From Bacteroidales bacterium M8 (GTDB taxonomy: Bacteria; Bacteroidota; Bacteroidia; Bacteroidales; Muribaculaceae): a DNA stretch of 64,000 bases. The number at the start of each line of letters is the position of its first letter. Within the stretch, counting starts at the first letter, position 1. Location of the stretch: NCBI GenBank assembly GCA_001689495.1, contig LUJS01000017.1, positions 148,601-212,600 on the forward strand, given 5' to 3'. This document shows positions 43,061 to 51,323 of this stretch, piece by piece. The position numbers and the translations under genes were made by a program. The notes below the pieces were generated by a model, which saw nothing but the letters and a program-made list of their open reading frames with translations, did not search any database and was not told where the DNA came from.

Positions 43061-44146
43061 TCAGAGACCGAAAGTGAGGGTGGTCAGGAAGCGTCCGGCG
43101 GTGCCCGAGCCGAACGAGAGGGTTATGTATCCCCCCTGTCCGCCAAACCATGTGGCCGACATCGAGCCGCCTGCATTGTTGACCGATACGGGCACTCCGT
43201 AAGAGGACACAAGGGCATTGTAGCAGTTGTTGTAGCGGGCCAGATCATAGCCGGGCGTCGAGTAGTAGAACGAGCTCACATCCAGACCCGAGGGACCGTA
43301 ATAGAGGGCTCCGTCGGTCCACATATAGTTGAGGGCCGGGACGTTGCGCAGGTACACTATGTCGTTGGTATATCCGTCGACTACATATCCGTTGTTATAG
43401 AGATAGTCGAGCGATATGCCGATGGCCGAGCCGAATGACAGGCCGAGGATGCCGCGTATCACGGGGATGCCTCTGCGCGGACGCCATGACGGCGGAGGCG
43501 TGGGGCGATAGTGGGGGCGTCCGAACACGGGGCGGTAGGGACGGTGAGGCGGCTGGAGCATTGGCGGACGCGGGCCGGGACGATGGTTGCCGCCACCCCA
43601 AGCGTTGCCGCCGCCGGGGCGGTGGTTGTTGCCGGGACGGTCGGGGCGATGGTTGTTATTGCCCGGACGATTGCCGCCGTTGTGGTTGCCGTTGTTGCCC
43701 GGACGGTCGGGACGGTGGTTGTTATTTCCGGGACGGTTGCCGCCATTGTGGTTGCCGTTGTTGCCGGGACGATTATTGTTGCCGCCAAAACCGGGGCGAC
43801 CAGATCCGGGGCGGTTGCCGCCGTTGTGGTTGCCATTGTTGCCGGGACGATTGTTGTTGCCATTGCCGGGGCGGTTGCCGCCGTTGTGGTTGCCGTTGTT
43901 GCCGGGGCGATTGTTGCCGCCGTTGCCGGGACGGTTATTGTTATTTCCGTTGTTGTGATTGCCGCCAAAGCCGGGTCTGCCGGATGTCGACGACGGACGC
44001 GAGGAGTTGCCGCCACGCGAGCCCGAAGGACGTTCGTTGCGAGTCTGCTGGCGGTTAGCGCCGGGGTGGCGGTCGGCCAGTGCCGTGGGCGCCGACATGC
44101 AGGCGCAGGCCAGAAACAGCATCACGGTGCGGATGAATCTTTTCAT
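43061..44146 (-). CDS. Secreted Asn/Gly/Pro/Arg/His-rich repeat protein, unknown function
   Basis: The 361-residue protein has a signal peptide ending PTALA. Residues about 30-190 are low-complexity repeats of the type RPGNNGNHNGGN, positively charged by Arg and His and presumably disordered. A Pro-rich stretch (about 190-225) leads to a folded C-terminal region (about 228-361) with a Gly-rich hydrophobic helix (GIPVIRGILGLSFGSAIGISLDYL) and a Tyr-rich sheet ending TLTFGL. The C-terminal part is reminiscent of short outer-membrane or surface proteins, but I do not recognise a family. The repeat region could bind polyanions or metals; that is only a guess. Confidence 0.75.
   Translation of the reverse strand: MKRFIRTVMLFLACACMSAPTALADRHPGANRQQTRNERPSGSRGGNSSRPSSTSGRPGFGGNHNNGNNNNRPGNGGNNRPGNNGNHNGGNRPGNGNNNRPGNNGNHNGGNRPGSGRPGFGGNNNRPGNNGNHNGGNRPGNNNHRPDRPGNNGNHNGGNRPGNNNHRPDRPGNNHRPGGGNAWGGGNHRPGPRPPMLQPPHRPYRPVFGRPHYRPTPPPSWRPRRGIPVIRGILGLSFGSAIGISLDYLYNNGYVVDGYTNDIVYLRNVPALNYMWTDGALYYGPSGLDVSSFYYSTPGYDLARYNNCYNALVSSYGVPVSVNNAGGSMSATWFGGQGGYITLSFGSGTAGRFLTTLTFGL
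43605..43990 (-). repeat. Tandem coding repeats of about 36-45 bp
   Basis: The DNA encoding RPGNNGNHNGGN-type units recurs at least five times with near-identical blocks such as GTTGCCGTTGTTGCC on the plus strand. Units differ by insertions such as SGRPGFGG and NNHRPD. Such tandem repeats are prone to length change by slippage. Confidence 0.8.
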
Positions 44147-44340
44147 AAGTCAGGCATGTTTAATAGGTGTCACATATATTTATGACGCACCCCGCCCCAA
44201 AAGGTTTAAACGCCCGAGAGAGATTGAGATAAAGTTCATAATTTTTCGCCATCAACTGCAAATATTGAGCATTTATGCATATTGAGTTGTCGATTGAGAA
44301 TAAATTTCTAAAATGAGTACCCTCTCTTCTCTCCAACATG

Positions 44341-44446
44341 TAAATCGGCGTCCTGCGGACGCCAGTCATAGAGTACCTCTGTTCCGGGCACGCCTACGCA
44401 GAGCTTCGGCGTACCGGTTACTGATAAATCAGCGTCCTGCGGACGC
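44341..44446. repeat. Pair of TAAATC-(G/A)GCGTCC-TGC-GGACGC hairpin repeats
   Basis: Copy 1 (44341-44363) has GGCGTCC/GGACGCC around a TGC loop; copy 2 (44426-44446) has GCGTCC/GGACGC around the same loop and the same TAAATC lead. The copies are 85 bp apart in the same orientation. Between them lies TACGC (44395-44399)/GCGTA (44409-44413). Confidence 0.75.
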
Positions 44447-44491
44447 ACAGGGGTGAATAGAGACTATATTTTACAATCCAAACTGTAAAGT

Positions 44492-44507
44492 GGGTCGAAT
44501 TCGACCC
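44492..44507. promoter_or_regulatory. 16-bp perfect palindrome, possible operator or terminator stem
   Basis: GGGTCGAATTCGACCC is its own inverse complement with no loop, followed by CTTTCAAAAAA. It is 150 bp upstream of the transglutaminase-like gene promoter. It could be a dimeric protein-binding site; function is not shown by sequence. Confidence 0.35.
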
Positions 44508-44633
44508 CTTTCAAAAAATACCGGCTCAAACGCATTTACAATGACTCCGACAAGAACAATCAATATATTAAGAAATATGTTAAACAAAAGACAAAAAGAT
44601 ATGGTATTTAAATATCCATCGGCCCTGCGGGGT

Positions 44634-44665
44634 ATTGTTTTTGACGTCGTTTTTGATTACTTTTG
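44634..44665 (+). promoter_or_regulatory. Promoter of the transglutaminase-like gene
   Basis: TACTTTTG (44658-44665) matches TAnnTTTG; ATTG (44634-44637), one base from TTTG, lies 20 bp upstream. The ATG at 44684 is 18 bp downstream of the -7 box. Confidence 0.65.
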
Positions 44666-44683
44666 CCGTAAAATCTGAATACT

Positions 44684-46069
44684 ATGTCAATAATCAGCAT
44701 CAAGAAACTCACATTGGCGGCGGCCCTGACCTTGTCGTCGCTGCCTGTCGTCGCCGAGACTTATATCTCGGAGACCCGCTATGACTGGAGCGGACTCGCC
44801 AACTCGATCACCTCGGCCTCGAAGCCCGACTATGAGAAGGCCCGCGACATCTATGACTGGCTGACCCGCAACATCAGCTATGACACGACATATTCAATCC
44901 ACACGGCCGACGAGACCTACGAGCAGAAACGCGGCGTGTGTCAGGGTTACTGCGAGATGTTCTATCGTCTCGGCGAGGCCGTGGGCCTGAAATCGGACAT
45001 CATATTCGGCAAGTCCAAGGACCGCGACGGCAAGATAGGCGACATCGGCCACGCATGGCTGTTTGTCTATACCGACGGCAATTCCGGAATACTCGTCGAC
45101 CCGACTTGGGGAGCCGGCGCCGTCAATGACGGCCGCTTCATCCGCAACACCAACGACACGTGGTTTCACGCCTCGCCGCAGTGGATGATATATACCCACT
45201 ATCCCGACGACCCGCAGTATCAGTTGCTGCCGCAGCAGGTGAGCTTCGATACATTCCGCACTCTGCCCCACTTCACCCCGGCCATGGCCAACTATGGCTA
45301 TAACGCCACTGAGACGCTCTCGGCCGTGCTGTCGGGCAACGCCCCGAAGGTGCCGCAGTTCTATGACTCGACCATCGGCGAACACGCCTCGGCCATAAAG
45401 ATGCCCGCCGACAGGGTGTTGAGAGTGGGCACTGACTATGAGTTCTACATCATGCCCAAGAGCGGCGGCAAGTTCGTGCTGATAAACGGCGACCAGTTCG
45501 AGCGCGACTGGACCAGCAACGGCAAGCAGACCGCCATACGATACATGCCCCACACGGCGGGGCCGCTGTCGGTGTGCGTCGACACGGGTGGCAAACAGCT
45601 CTCTACGCTGGTCGAGTTCGAGGTGGCAAGCCCCACCCCAGACGACATCGCCCGCCTCGAGGCAAAGCATCCCCTGCTCTCGCCCCGCATCACCGGACTG
45701 ACCGGATATAACCGCAAGGCGCTCGAGAACAGCGGCCTCGACCCGCACAGACTGCTCGCGGCGGTCAAGGCCGAGGGCATAACCGAGCTGCCCGTGATAA
45801 GCCCCAAGGTGGAGAGCCGACTGGTGTCGGTGCCCTGCAACGGACACCTGCGCAGGGGTCAGACATACACATTCGCCTTCACACCGGGCAAGGGCAGGAA
45901 CTTTGCCGTGATTAACGGCGAGAACTGGACCACGGACTGGTCGCAGGACCCCTCGACCGGCGTGATCTCGATAACAGCCACACCCACCGTGGCCGGAACC
46001 CTGAGGGTATCGGCCTCGATAGACGAACAGGATTCGTTCTGGCAGATACTTGAATATAAAGTAGACTGA
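44684..46069 (+). CDS. Secreted transglutaminase-like (kyphoscoliosis-type) protein
   Basis: The 461-residue protein has a signal peptide ending PVVAE. A transglutaminase-core cysteine-protease-like domain (about 35-150) has the catalytic triad C86 in RGVCQGYCEMF, H123 in GHAWLFV and D139 in VDPTW. Residues about 230-461 include two similar beta-rich segments (LRVGTDYEFYIMP..., LRRGQTYTFAFTP...), each followed by an F-(V/A)-(L/V)-ING-(D/E)-x-(F/W) pattern. Such proteins cleave or crosslink peptides in the envelope; the substrate is unknown. It is followed 3 bp later by the DUF4924 gene. Confidence 0.85.
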   Translation: MSIISIKKLTLAAALTLSSLPVVAETYISETRYDWSGLANSITSASKPDYEKARDIYDWLTRNISYDTTYSIHTADETYEQKRGVCQGYCEMFYRLGEAVGLKSDIIFGKSKDRDGKIGDIGHAWLFVYTDGNSGILVDPTWGAGAVNDGRFIRNTNDTWFHASPQWMIYTHYPDDPQYQLLPQQVSFDTFRTLPHFTPAMANYGYNATETLSAVLSGNAPKVPQFYDSTIGEHASAIKMPADRVLRVGTDYEFYIMPKSGGKFVLINGDQFERDWTSNGKQTAIRYMPHTAGPLSVCVDTGGKQLSTLVEFEVASPTPDDIARLEAKHPLLSPRITGLTGYNRKALENSGLDPHRLLAAVKAEGITELPVISPKVESRLVSVPCNGHLRRGQTYTFAFTPGKGRNFAVINGENWTTDWSQDPSTGVISITATPTVAGTLRVSASIDEQDSFWQILEYKVD

Positions 46070-46072
46070 AAA

Positions 46073-46630
46073 ATGATTATAGCAGCACAGAAACGCAAGG
46101 AAAACATAGCAGAATACCTGCTGTACATGTGGCAGGTCGAGGATATAATCCGCGCCAACGGCCTCGACATAGACCGCATCAAGGCCAACGTCATCGACAG
46201 ATTCGACCTCACGCCCGAGGCCCGCAAGGAGATGACCGACTGGTATGAGGGCCTCATCGACATGATGCGCCGCGAGGGGGTCGAGAAGTCGGGCCACCTC
46301 CAGATAAACAAGAACGTGCTGATACGCCTTACCGACCTGCATCTGGCCCTGCTCAAGGACCCGCGTTTCCCGCAATACACAGCCGAGTTCTACAGGACCT
46401 TGCCGTTCATAGTCGAGCTGCGGTCAAAGAGCGGCGAGACCCCTGCAGGCGAGCTCGAGACATGCTTCAACGCCCTCTACGGCATGCTGATGCTGCGGCT
46501 GCAGGGCAAGGAGATAAACCCCGACACGGCCAACGCCATCACGCAGATAAGCCGCTTCATCTCCACGCTGGCCCGCTCGTATCATCTCGATCAGGAGGGC
46601 AAGCTCTTCCCCGCCGACGACGCCGAGTGA
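46073..46630 (+). CDS. DUF4924 family protein
   Basis: The 185-residue, mostly alpha-helical cytoplasmic protein begins MIIAAQKRKENIAEYLLYMWQ, the typical start of the Bacteroidetes-specific DUF4924 family. Function is unknown. It starts 3 bp after the transglutaminase-like gene and is followed by a complex inverted repeat. Confidence 0.8.
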   Translation: MIIAAQKRKENIAEYLLYMWQVEDIIRANGLDIDRIKANVIDRFDLTPEARKEMTDWYEGLIDMMRREGVEKSGHLQINKNVLIRLTDLHLALLKDPRFPQYTAEFYRTLPFIVELRSKSGETPAGELETCFNALYGMLMLRLQGKEINPDTANAITQISRFISTLARSYHLDQEGKLFPADDAE

Positions 46631-46638
46631 CGCCTTGC

Positions 46639-46714
46639 AAAAATGCACGATATACCTGCACACTTTCGACACGGATGTCAAAAATGCACAGGTATATCTT
46701 GCATTTTTGACATC
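46639..46714. repeat. Two overlapping, mutually exclusive inverted repeats
   Basis: IR1 pairs 46639-46658 with 46689-46708 (19 of 20 positions, 30-nt loop). IR2 pairs GATGTCAAAAATGC (46674-46687) with GCATTTTTGACATC (46701-46714), perfect over 14 bp with a 13-nt loop. Both use 46701-46708, so only one can form at a time. The right arm is T-rich on the plus strand, so a terminator role for the upstream genes is possible. Confidence 0.8.
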
Positions 46715-46829
46715 ACAATCTCATCAACTGCATAAACCCGACAGGGAAAAATGACATAGAATTTAGGGCAAATTTCCGTATTGTTAATAAAATCACGGTG
46801 TTTGTTGCTTGAATTTGTGGCAAAATGCG

Positions 46830-46837
46830 TAACTTTG
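46830..46837 (+). promoter_or_regulatory. Promoter (-7 element) of dapF-dapL
   Basis: TAACTTTG matches TAnnTTTG, 40 bp upstream of the dapF ATG. The -33 is weak (GTTG at 46804-46807, 22-bp spacing). Confidence 0.55.
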
Positions 46838-46877
46838 CGGAGATTTTTCAGGTCATCACAGGTAAAAAGCTGCCGCT

Positions 46878-47762
46878 ATGGCTAACGTCCATCCTTCCGT
46901 CCGCAATGAGGTGATCGAATTCACCAAGATGCATGGCATCGGCAATGACTACATATATATCAACTGTATGGAGTCCGAGCCCGAGCGCCTGCCGGACCTC
47001 GCCCGCGAAATGAGCGACCGACACTTCGGCGTCGGCGGGGACGGAATAGTCCTGATATGCCCGCCGACCATACCCGACGCCCACTGCCGGATGAGGATGT
47101 TCAACACCGACGGCTCGGAAGGCCGCATGTGCGGCAATGCCTCGCGATGCATAGCCGCCCTGCTCCACTCGCGCAACATCATCTCCGCAAACCCCATAAA
47201 CCTTGAAACCCTGTCGGGTGTCAAGGTTTTAACGCTTAATATGGAGGGTGACGAAGTGAGCTCGGTGACTGTGGACATGGGGGCACCCGTGCTGGACACG
47301 GCGCTGGTGCCGGTGACGTGCGACACTCCGCGGATGACGGACATGCCTGTCGATGCGGGCTCGGAGACACTGAGGCTGACAGCCGTGTCGATGGGCAATC
47401 CGCACGGCGTGACATTCGTCGACGCGCTCGACGATGTCGACTTCGACCGTCTTGGCCCGCTGCTCGAGAGGCACCCGATGTGGCCCGACCGCGCGAACAT
47501 AGAGTTTGCCGAGGTCTTGGATCCCGGACACATCAGGGTGCGCGTGTGGGAACGCGGATCGGGAGAGACTCTGGCCTGCGGCACCGGAGCGTGTGCCGTG
47601 GCCGTGGCCGCCATACTGACCGGCCGCGCCCGCAACGAGGTCACGGTGAGCCTGCGCGGAGGTGACCTGAAAATCGAATGGCCCGGCACGCCCGGGTCGT
47701 CAGTGCTGATGACCGGAACGGCCACAGAGGTATTCACAGGAACATACACACGCCGCCGATAA
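46878..47762 (+). CDS. dapF: Diaminopimelate epimerase
   Basis: The 294-residue enzyme interconverts LL- and meso-diaminopimelate for lysine and peptidoglycan synthesis. The two catalytic cysteines are visible: C85 in GRMCGNASRC and C234 in TLACGTGACA. TKMHGIGNDY near the N-terminus is the family start; 17 extra N-terminal residues precede it. It is 14 bp upstream of dapL, so the pair converts tetrahydrodipicolinate to meso-DAP without succinyl or acetyl intermediates. Confidence 0.95.
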   Translation: MANVHPSVRNEVIEFTKMHGIGNDYIYINCMESEPERLPDLAREMSDRHFGVGGDGIVLICPPTIPDAHCRMRMFNTDGSEGRMCGNASRCIAALLHSRNIISANPINLETLSGVKVLTLNMEGDEVSSVTVDMGAPVLDTALVPVTCDTPRMTDMPVDAGSETLRLTAVSMGNPHGVTFVDALDDVDFDRLGPLLERHPMWPDRANIEFAEVLDPGHIRVRVWERGSGETLACGTGACAVAVAAILTGRARNEVTVSLRGGDLKIEWPGTPGSSVLMTGTATEVFTGTYTRRR

Positions 47763-47776
47763 AACCAGATATAGAT

Positions 47777-49003
47777 ATGTTTGCCATAAACGACAATTTC
47801 ACCAAGCTCCCCTCGGCATACCTCTTCAGCGAGGTGGCCCGCAGGGTCAGGGCATACTCCGAGGCCAATCCCGGCGAGGAGATACTACGTCTTGGCATCG
47901 GCGACGTGACCCGCCCGCTCTGTCCGGCGGTGGTCGAGGCCCTGCACCGGGGTGTCGACGACGAGGCCCGGACGGAGACGTTCCACGGCTATGGGCCCGA
48001 GCAGGGACACGAGTTCCTGACGGCGCTGATAGCCGAGCACGACTACCGCCGCCGCGGCATAGCCATGTCGCAGGACGAGATATTCGTGAGCGACGGCGCC
48101 AAGAGCGACACGGGCAACATAGGCGACATCCTCTCGGCCGGCAACCGCGTGGCCGTGACCGACCCTGTCTATCCGGTCTATGTCGACACCAACGTGATGG
48201 CCGGACGCGCCGGACACCTGCTGCCGTCGGGCCGCTGGAGCGACATAGAGTATCTGCCCGCCGTGGCCGAAAACGGCTTCGTGCCCGACCTGCCCGCCGG
48301 ACATCCCGACGTGATATATCTCTGCTATCCCAACAATCCGACAGGCACCACCCTGACGCGCGACGAGCTGAAGATATGGGTGGACTATTGCCGCCGCGAG
48401 GGGGCGTTGCTGCTGTTCGACGCCGCATACGAGGCCTACGTGACACGCCCCGAGGTGCCGCGGTCCATCTATGAGATCGAAGGCGCCCGCGAGGTGGCCA
48501 TTGAGTTTCGCAGCTACTCGAAGACGGCCGGATTCACCGGCATACGCCTCGGGTACACCATAGTGCCCCACGAACTGAAAGGTCTGGCCGCCGACGGCAC
48601 CAGAGTGGCCCTGAACGGGTTGTGGAGGCGCAGGCAGACAACCAAATTCAACGGCGCGAGCTATCTGAGCCAGCGCGGGGCCGCGGCCTTCTACACCCCC
48701 GAGGGGGCGGCACAGATGCGCGAGACCATAGACTATTATCTCGGCAACGCCCGCGTGATACTCGACGGCCTGCGCGGCGCGGGCTATGAATGTCATGGCG
48801 GAGTCGACTCCCCCTACATCTGGGTCAGGACACCCGGAGGCATGGGGTCGTGGGAATTTTTCGACCGCCTGCTGCACGGATGCCACGTCGTGGGCACCCC
48901 CGGATGCGGTTTCGGCCCGTCGGGCGAGGGCTATCTGCGACTGACGGCGTTCAACACCCGCGAGAACACCGTCAGGGCCGTCGAGAGAATCATCTCAATG
49001 TAA
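47777..49003 (+). CDS. dapL: LL-diaminopimelate aminotransferase
   Basis: The 408-residue PLP enzyme makes LL-DAP directly from tetrahydrodipicolinate and glutamate. Characteristic blocks are LRLGIGDVTRPLCPAVVEAL, YGPEQGHEFL, SDGAKSDTGNI, CYPNNPTGT and SYSKTAGFTGIRLGY, where K249 is the PLP lysine. I chose ATG 47777 (MFAINDNFTKLP), the usual DapL start; a longer frame opens at 47678 inside dapF with no homology. Confidence 0.95.
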   Translation: MFAINDNFTKLPSAYLFSEVARRVRAYSEANPGEEILRLGIGDVTRPLCPAVVEALHRGVDDEARTETFHGYGPEQGHEFLTALIAEHDYRRRGIAMSQDEIFVSDGAKSDTGNIGDILSAGNRVAVTDPVYPVYVDTNVMAGRAGHLLPSGRWSDIEYLPAVAENGFVPDLPAGHPDVIYLCYPNNPTGTTLTRDELKIWVDYCRREGALLLFDAAYEAYVTRPEVPRSIYEIEGAREVAIEFRSYSKTAGFTGIRLGYTIVPHELKGLAADGTRVALNGLWRRRQTTKFNGASYLSQRGAAAFYTPEGAAQMRETIDYYLGNARVILDGLRGAGYECHGGVDSPYIWVRTPGGMGSWEFFDRLLHGCHVVGTPGCGFGPSGEGYLRLTAFNTRENTVRAVERIISM

Positions 49004-49061
49004 ACGACCAAGAAACAAAAAAACATCTTTCCCTTATATTTCATTACAACTTATTAGATTT

Positions 49062-51251
49062 ATGTCAAGTTACCGATTCAAAGTTGTCGAGGAAGCCTCA
49101 AACCGCAAGCCGGTGGCCGTGGAGATACCCAAGGAGCGTCCGCAGGCCTACTATGCCAGCAAGGTATTCAACCGCGCCAAAATGTTTGAGTATCTTCCCA
49201 TCGACGCCTACAAGGCTCTCATCAACGCAATCGACAACAAGGAACCGCTGTCGCGCAAGGTTGCCGACGCCGTGGCCGACGGCATGAAGCGCTGGGCCAT
49301 CGACAACGGCTGCCGCCACTACACGCACTGGTTTCAGCCTCTCACTGAGACCACGGCAGAGAAGCATGACGGTTTCGTAGAGCACGACGGCAAGGGCGGA
49401 ATGGTCGAGGAATTCTCCGGCAAGCTGCTGGTGCAGCAGGAGCCCGACGCATCGAGCTTCCCCAACGGCGGAATCCGCAACACATTCGAGGCCCGCGGCT
49501 ACTCGGCATGGGACATATCGTCGCCCGCGTTCATCATCGACAACACCCTGTGCATCCCCACCATCTTCATCTCGTACACAGGCGAGTCGCTTGACTACAA
49601 GACCCCTCTGCTCCGCGCCCTCTCGGCCGTCGACAAGGCCGGCACCGCCGTGGCACGCTACTTCGACCCCGAGGTCAAGCACGTCATCTCCAATCTGGGC
49701 TGGGAGCAGGAATACTTCCTCGTCGACGAGGCGCTCTATGCCGCCCGTCCCGACCTCGCACTGACAGGCCGCACGCTGATGGGCCACGAGTCGGCCAAGA
49801 ACCAGCAGCTCGACGACCACTATTTCGGCGCCATCCCCAAGCGCGTCGAGGCCTTCATGCTCGACCTCGAGATCGAGGCACACAAGCTGGGCATACCCTG
49901 CAAGACACGCCACAACGAGGTGGCCCCCAACCAGTTTGAGCTTGCCCCGATTTTCGAGGAGACTAATCTGGCCAACGACCACAACATGCTCATCATGTCG
50001 GTGATGAACGACGTGGCAAGACGCCACAACTTCCGCGTGCTGCTGCACGAGAAGCCCTTTGCCGGTATCAACGGCTCGGGCAAGCACAACAACTGGAGTC
50101 TGGGCACCGACACGGGCACCCTGCTCTTCTCGCCCGGCAAGACCCCACGCGAGAACCTGCGCTTCATCACCTTCATCGCCAACGTGATGGCCTCCGTACA
50201 CCGTCACAACGCGCTGCTCAAGGCTTCCATCATGTCGGCCACCAACTGCCACCGTCTGGGCGCCAACGAGGCACCCCCCGCAATCATCTCAATCTTTGCC
50301 GGCAGCCAGCTCAGCGAAATCCTCAACAAGATCAAGAACTCTGACAAGGACGAGCTCATCGCCATGGCGGGCAAGGAGGAACTGAACCTCGGCGTGGCAC
50401 AGATACCCGACCTGATGATAGACTCGACCGACCGCAACCGTACGTCGCCATTCGCGTTCACGGGCAACCGTTTCGAATTCCGCGCCGTGGGCTCGAGCGC
50501 CAACTGCGCGTCGGCCATGATAGCCCTCAACGCCGCCGTGGCCGAACAGCTTGCCGACTTCAAGTGCAAGGTAGACTCGCGCCTCGAGGCCGGCGAAGGA
50601 CTGGACCACGCGCTGCTGGCCGAGGTCAAGGCCCTGTTGCTCTACTCAGAGCCCATCCACTTTGACGGCAACGGATATTCGGACGAGTGGAAGGAGGAGG
50701 CCGCCCGCCGCGGTCTGGACTGCGAGACCAACCCCGCCCTGATATTCGACGCATACCTGCGCCCCTCGTCCATCGAGATGTTCCGCAAGACAGGCGTCAT
50801 GACCCACGTCGAGCTCGAGGCCCGCAACGAGGTGAAGTGGGAGATGTACACCAAGAAAATCCAGATCGAGGCCCGCGTGCTGGGCGATCTGGCCATCAAC
50901 CACATCATCCCCGTGGCCACCCGCTATCTGTCGATCCTTCTCGACAACATGGTCAAGATACGCCAGCTCTTCCCCGGCGAGAAGGGCGAACAGCTCTCCG
51001 AGCAGGACACCGTGACCGTAGAGAAGATCATGAACCACTGCTCGGCCATCAAGACCGAGGTGGCACGCATGGTCAACGCCCGCAAGGACGCCAACAAGAT
51101 CGAGAACGAGCGCGACAAGGCCATAGCATACTCGCTCAACGTGGCACCCTGTCTCGGCACCGTGCGCTATCACATCGACAAGCTCGAGCTGATGGTCGAC
51201 AACGAGATGTGGCCCCTGCCCAAATATCGCGAGCTGCTCTTCATACGCTAA
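49062..51251 (+). CDS. glnN: Type III glutamine synthetase
   Basis: The 729-residue enzyme has the size of GSIII, much longer than GSI/GSII. It contains GAVG-type ATP/glutamate motifs of this class: RVLLHEKPFAGINGSGKHNNWS, LGANEAPPAIISIFAG and FTGNRFEFRAVGSSANCA. It joins ammonia to glutamate with ATP. It is the usual nitrogen-assimilation enzyme in Bacteroidales. There is a 58-bp AT-rich gap after dapL without a clear TAnnTTTG box, and a strong terminator after the gene. Confidence 0.95.
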   Translation: MSSYRFKVVEEASNRKPVAVEIPKERPQAYYASKVFNRAKMFEYLPIDAYKALINAIDNKEPLSRKVADAVADGMKRWAIDNGCRHYTHWFQPLTETTAEKHDGFVEHDGKGGMVEEFSGKLLVQQEPDASSFPNGGIRNTFEARGYSAWDISSPAFIIDNTLCIPTIFISYTGESLDYKTPLLRALSAVDKAGTAVARYFDPEVKHVISNLGWEQEYFLVDEALYAARPDLALTGRTLMGHESAKNQQLDDHYFGAIPKRVEAFMLDLEIEAHKLGIPCKTRHNEVAPNQFELAPIFEETNLANDHNMLIMSVMNDVARRHNFRVLLHEKPFAGINGSGKHNNWSLGTDTGTLLFSPGKTPRENLRFITFIANVMASVHRHNALLKASIMSATNCHRLGANEAPPAIISIFAGSQLSEILNKIKNSDKDELIAMAGKEELNLGVAQIPDLMIDSTDRNRTSPFAFTGNRFEFRAVGSSANCASAMIALNAAVAEQLADFKCKVDSRLEAGEGLDHALLAEVKALLLYSEPIHFDGNGYSDEWKEEAARRGLDCETNPALIFDAYLRPSSIEMFRKTGVMTHVELEARNEVKWEMYTKKIQIEARVLGDLAINHIIPVATRYLSILLDNMVKIRQLFPGEKGEQLSEQDTVTVEKIMNHCSAIKTEVARMVNARKDANKIENERDKAIAYSLNVAPCLGTVRYHIDKLELMVDNEMWPLPKYRELLFIR

Positions 51252-51268
51252 GACAGACACTTCAGTCG

Positions 51269-51311
51269 GTCCGGCCGGCCTTCATCGGACAGGCCGGCCG
51301 GACCCTTTTTA
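51269..51311 (+). terminator. Intrinsic terminator of the type III glutamine synthetase gene
   Basis: A perfect 13-bp stem GGTCCGGCCGGCC (51269-51281) / GGCCGGCCGGACC (51293-51305), 11-nt loop, is followed by CTTTTT. It lies 17 bp after the stop. Confidence 0.92.
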
Positions 51312-51323
51312 TCATCGTGATTG

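Larger units (their letters stand above)
44147..44683. other. 537-bp AT-rich intergenic region with hairpin repeats
   Basis: No credible gene is seen. The left half is AT-rich. Two GCGTCC-TGC-GGACGC hairpins, a TACGC/GCGTA hairpin between them and a 16-bp perfect palindrome lie in the middle. A promoter for the downstream gene lies at the right edge. Confidence 0.6.

Noticed and set aside
43600..43990. Possible CRISPR array from regularly repeated DNA
   Set aside because: The repeats are in frame, lack spacers and encode a Gly/Asn-rich protein segment with a signal peptide upstream.
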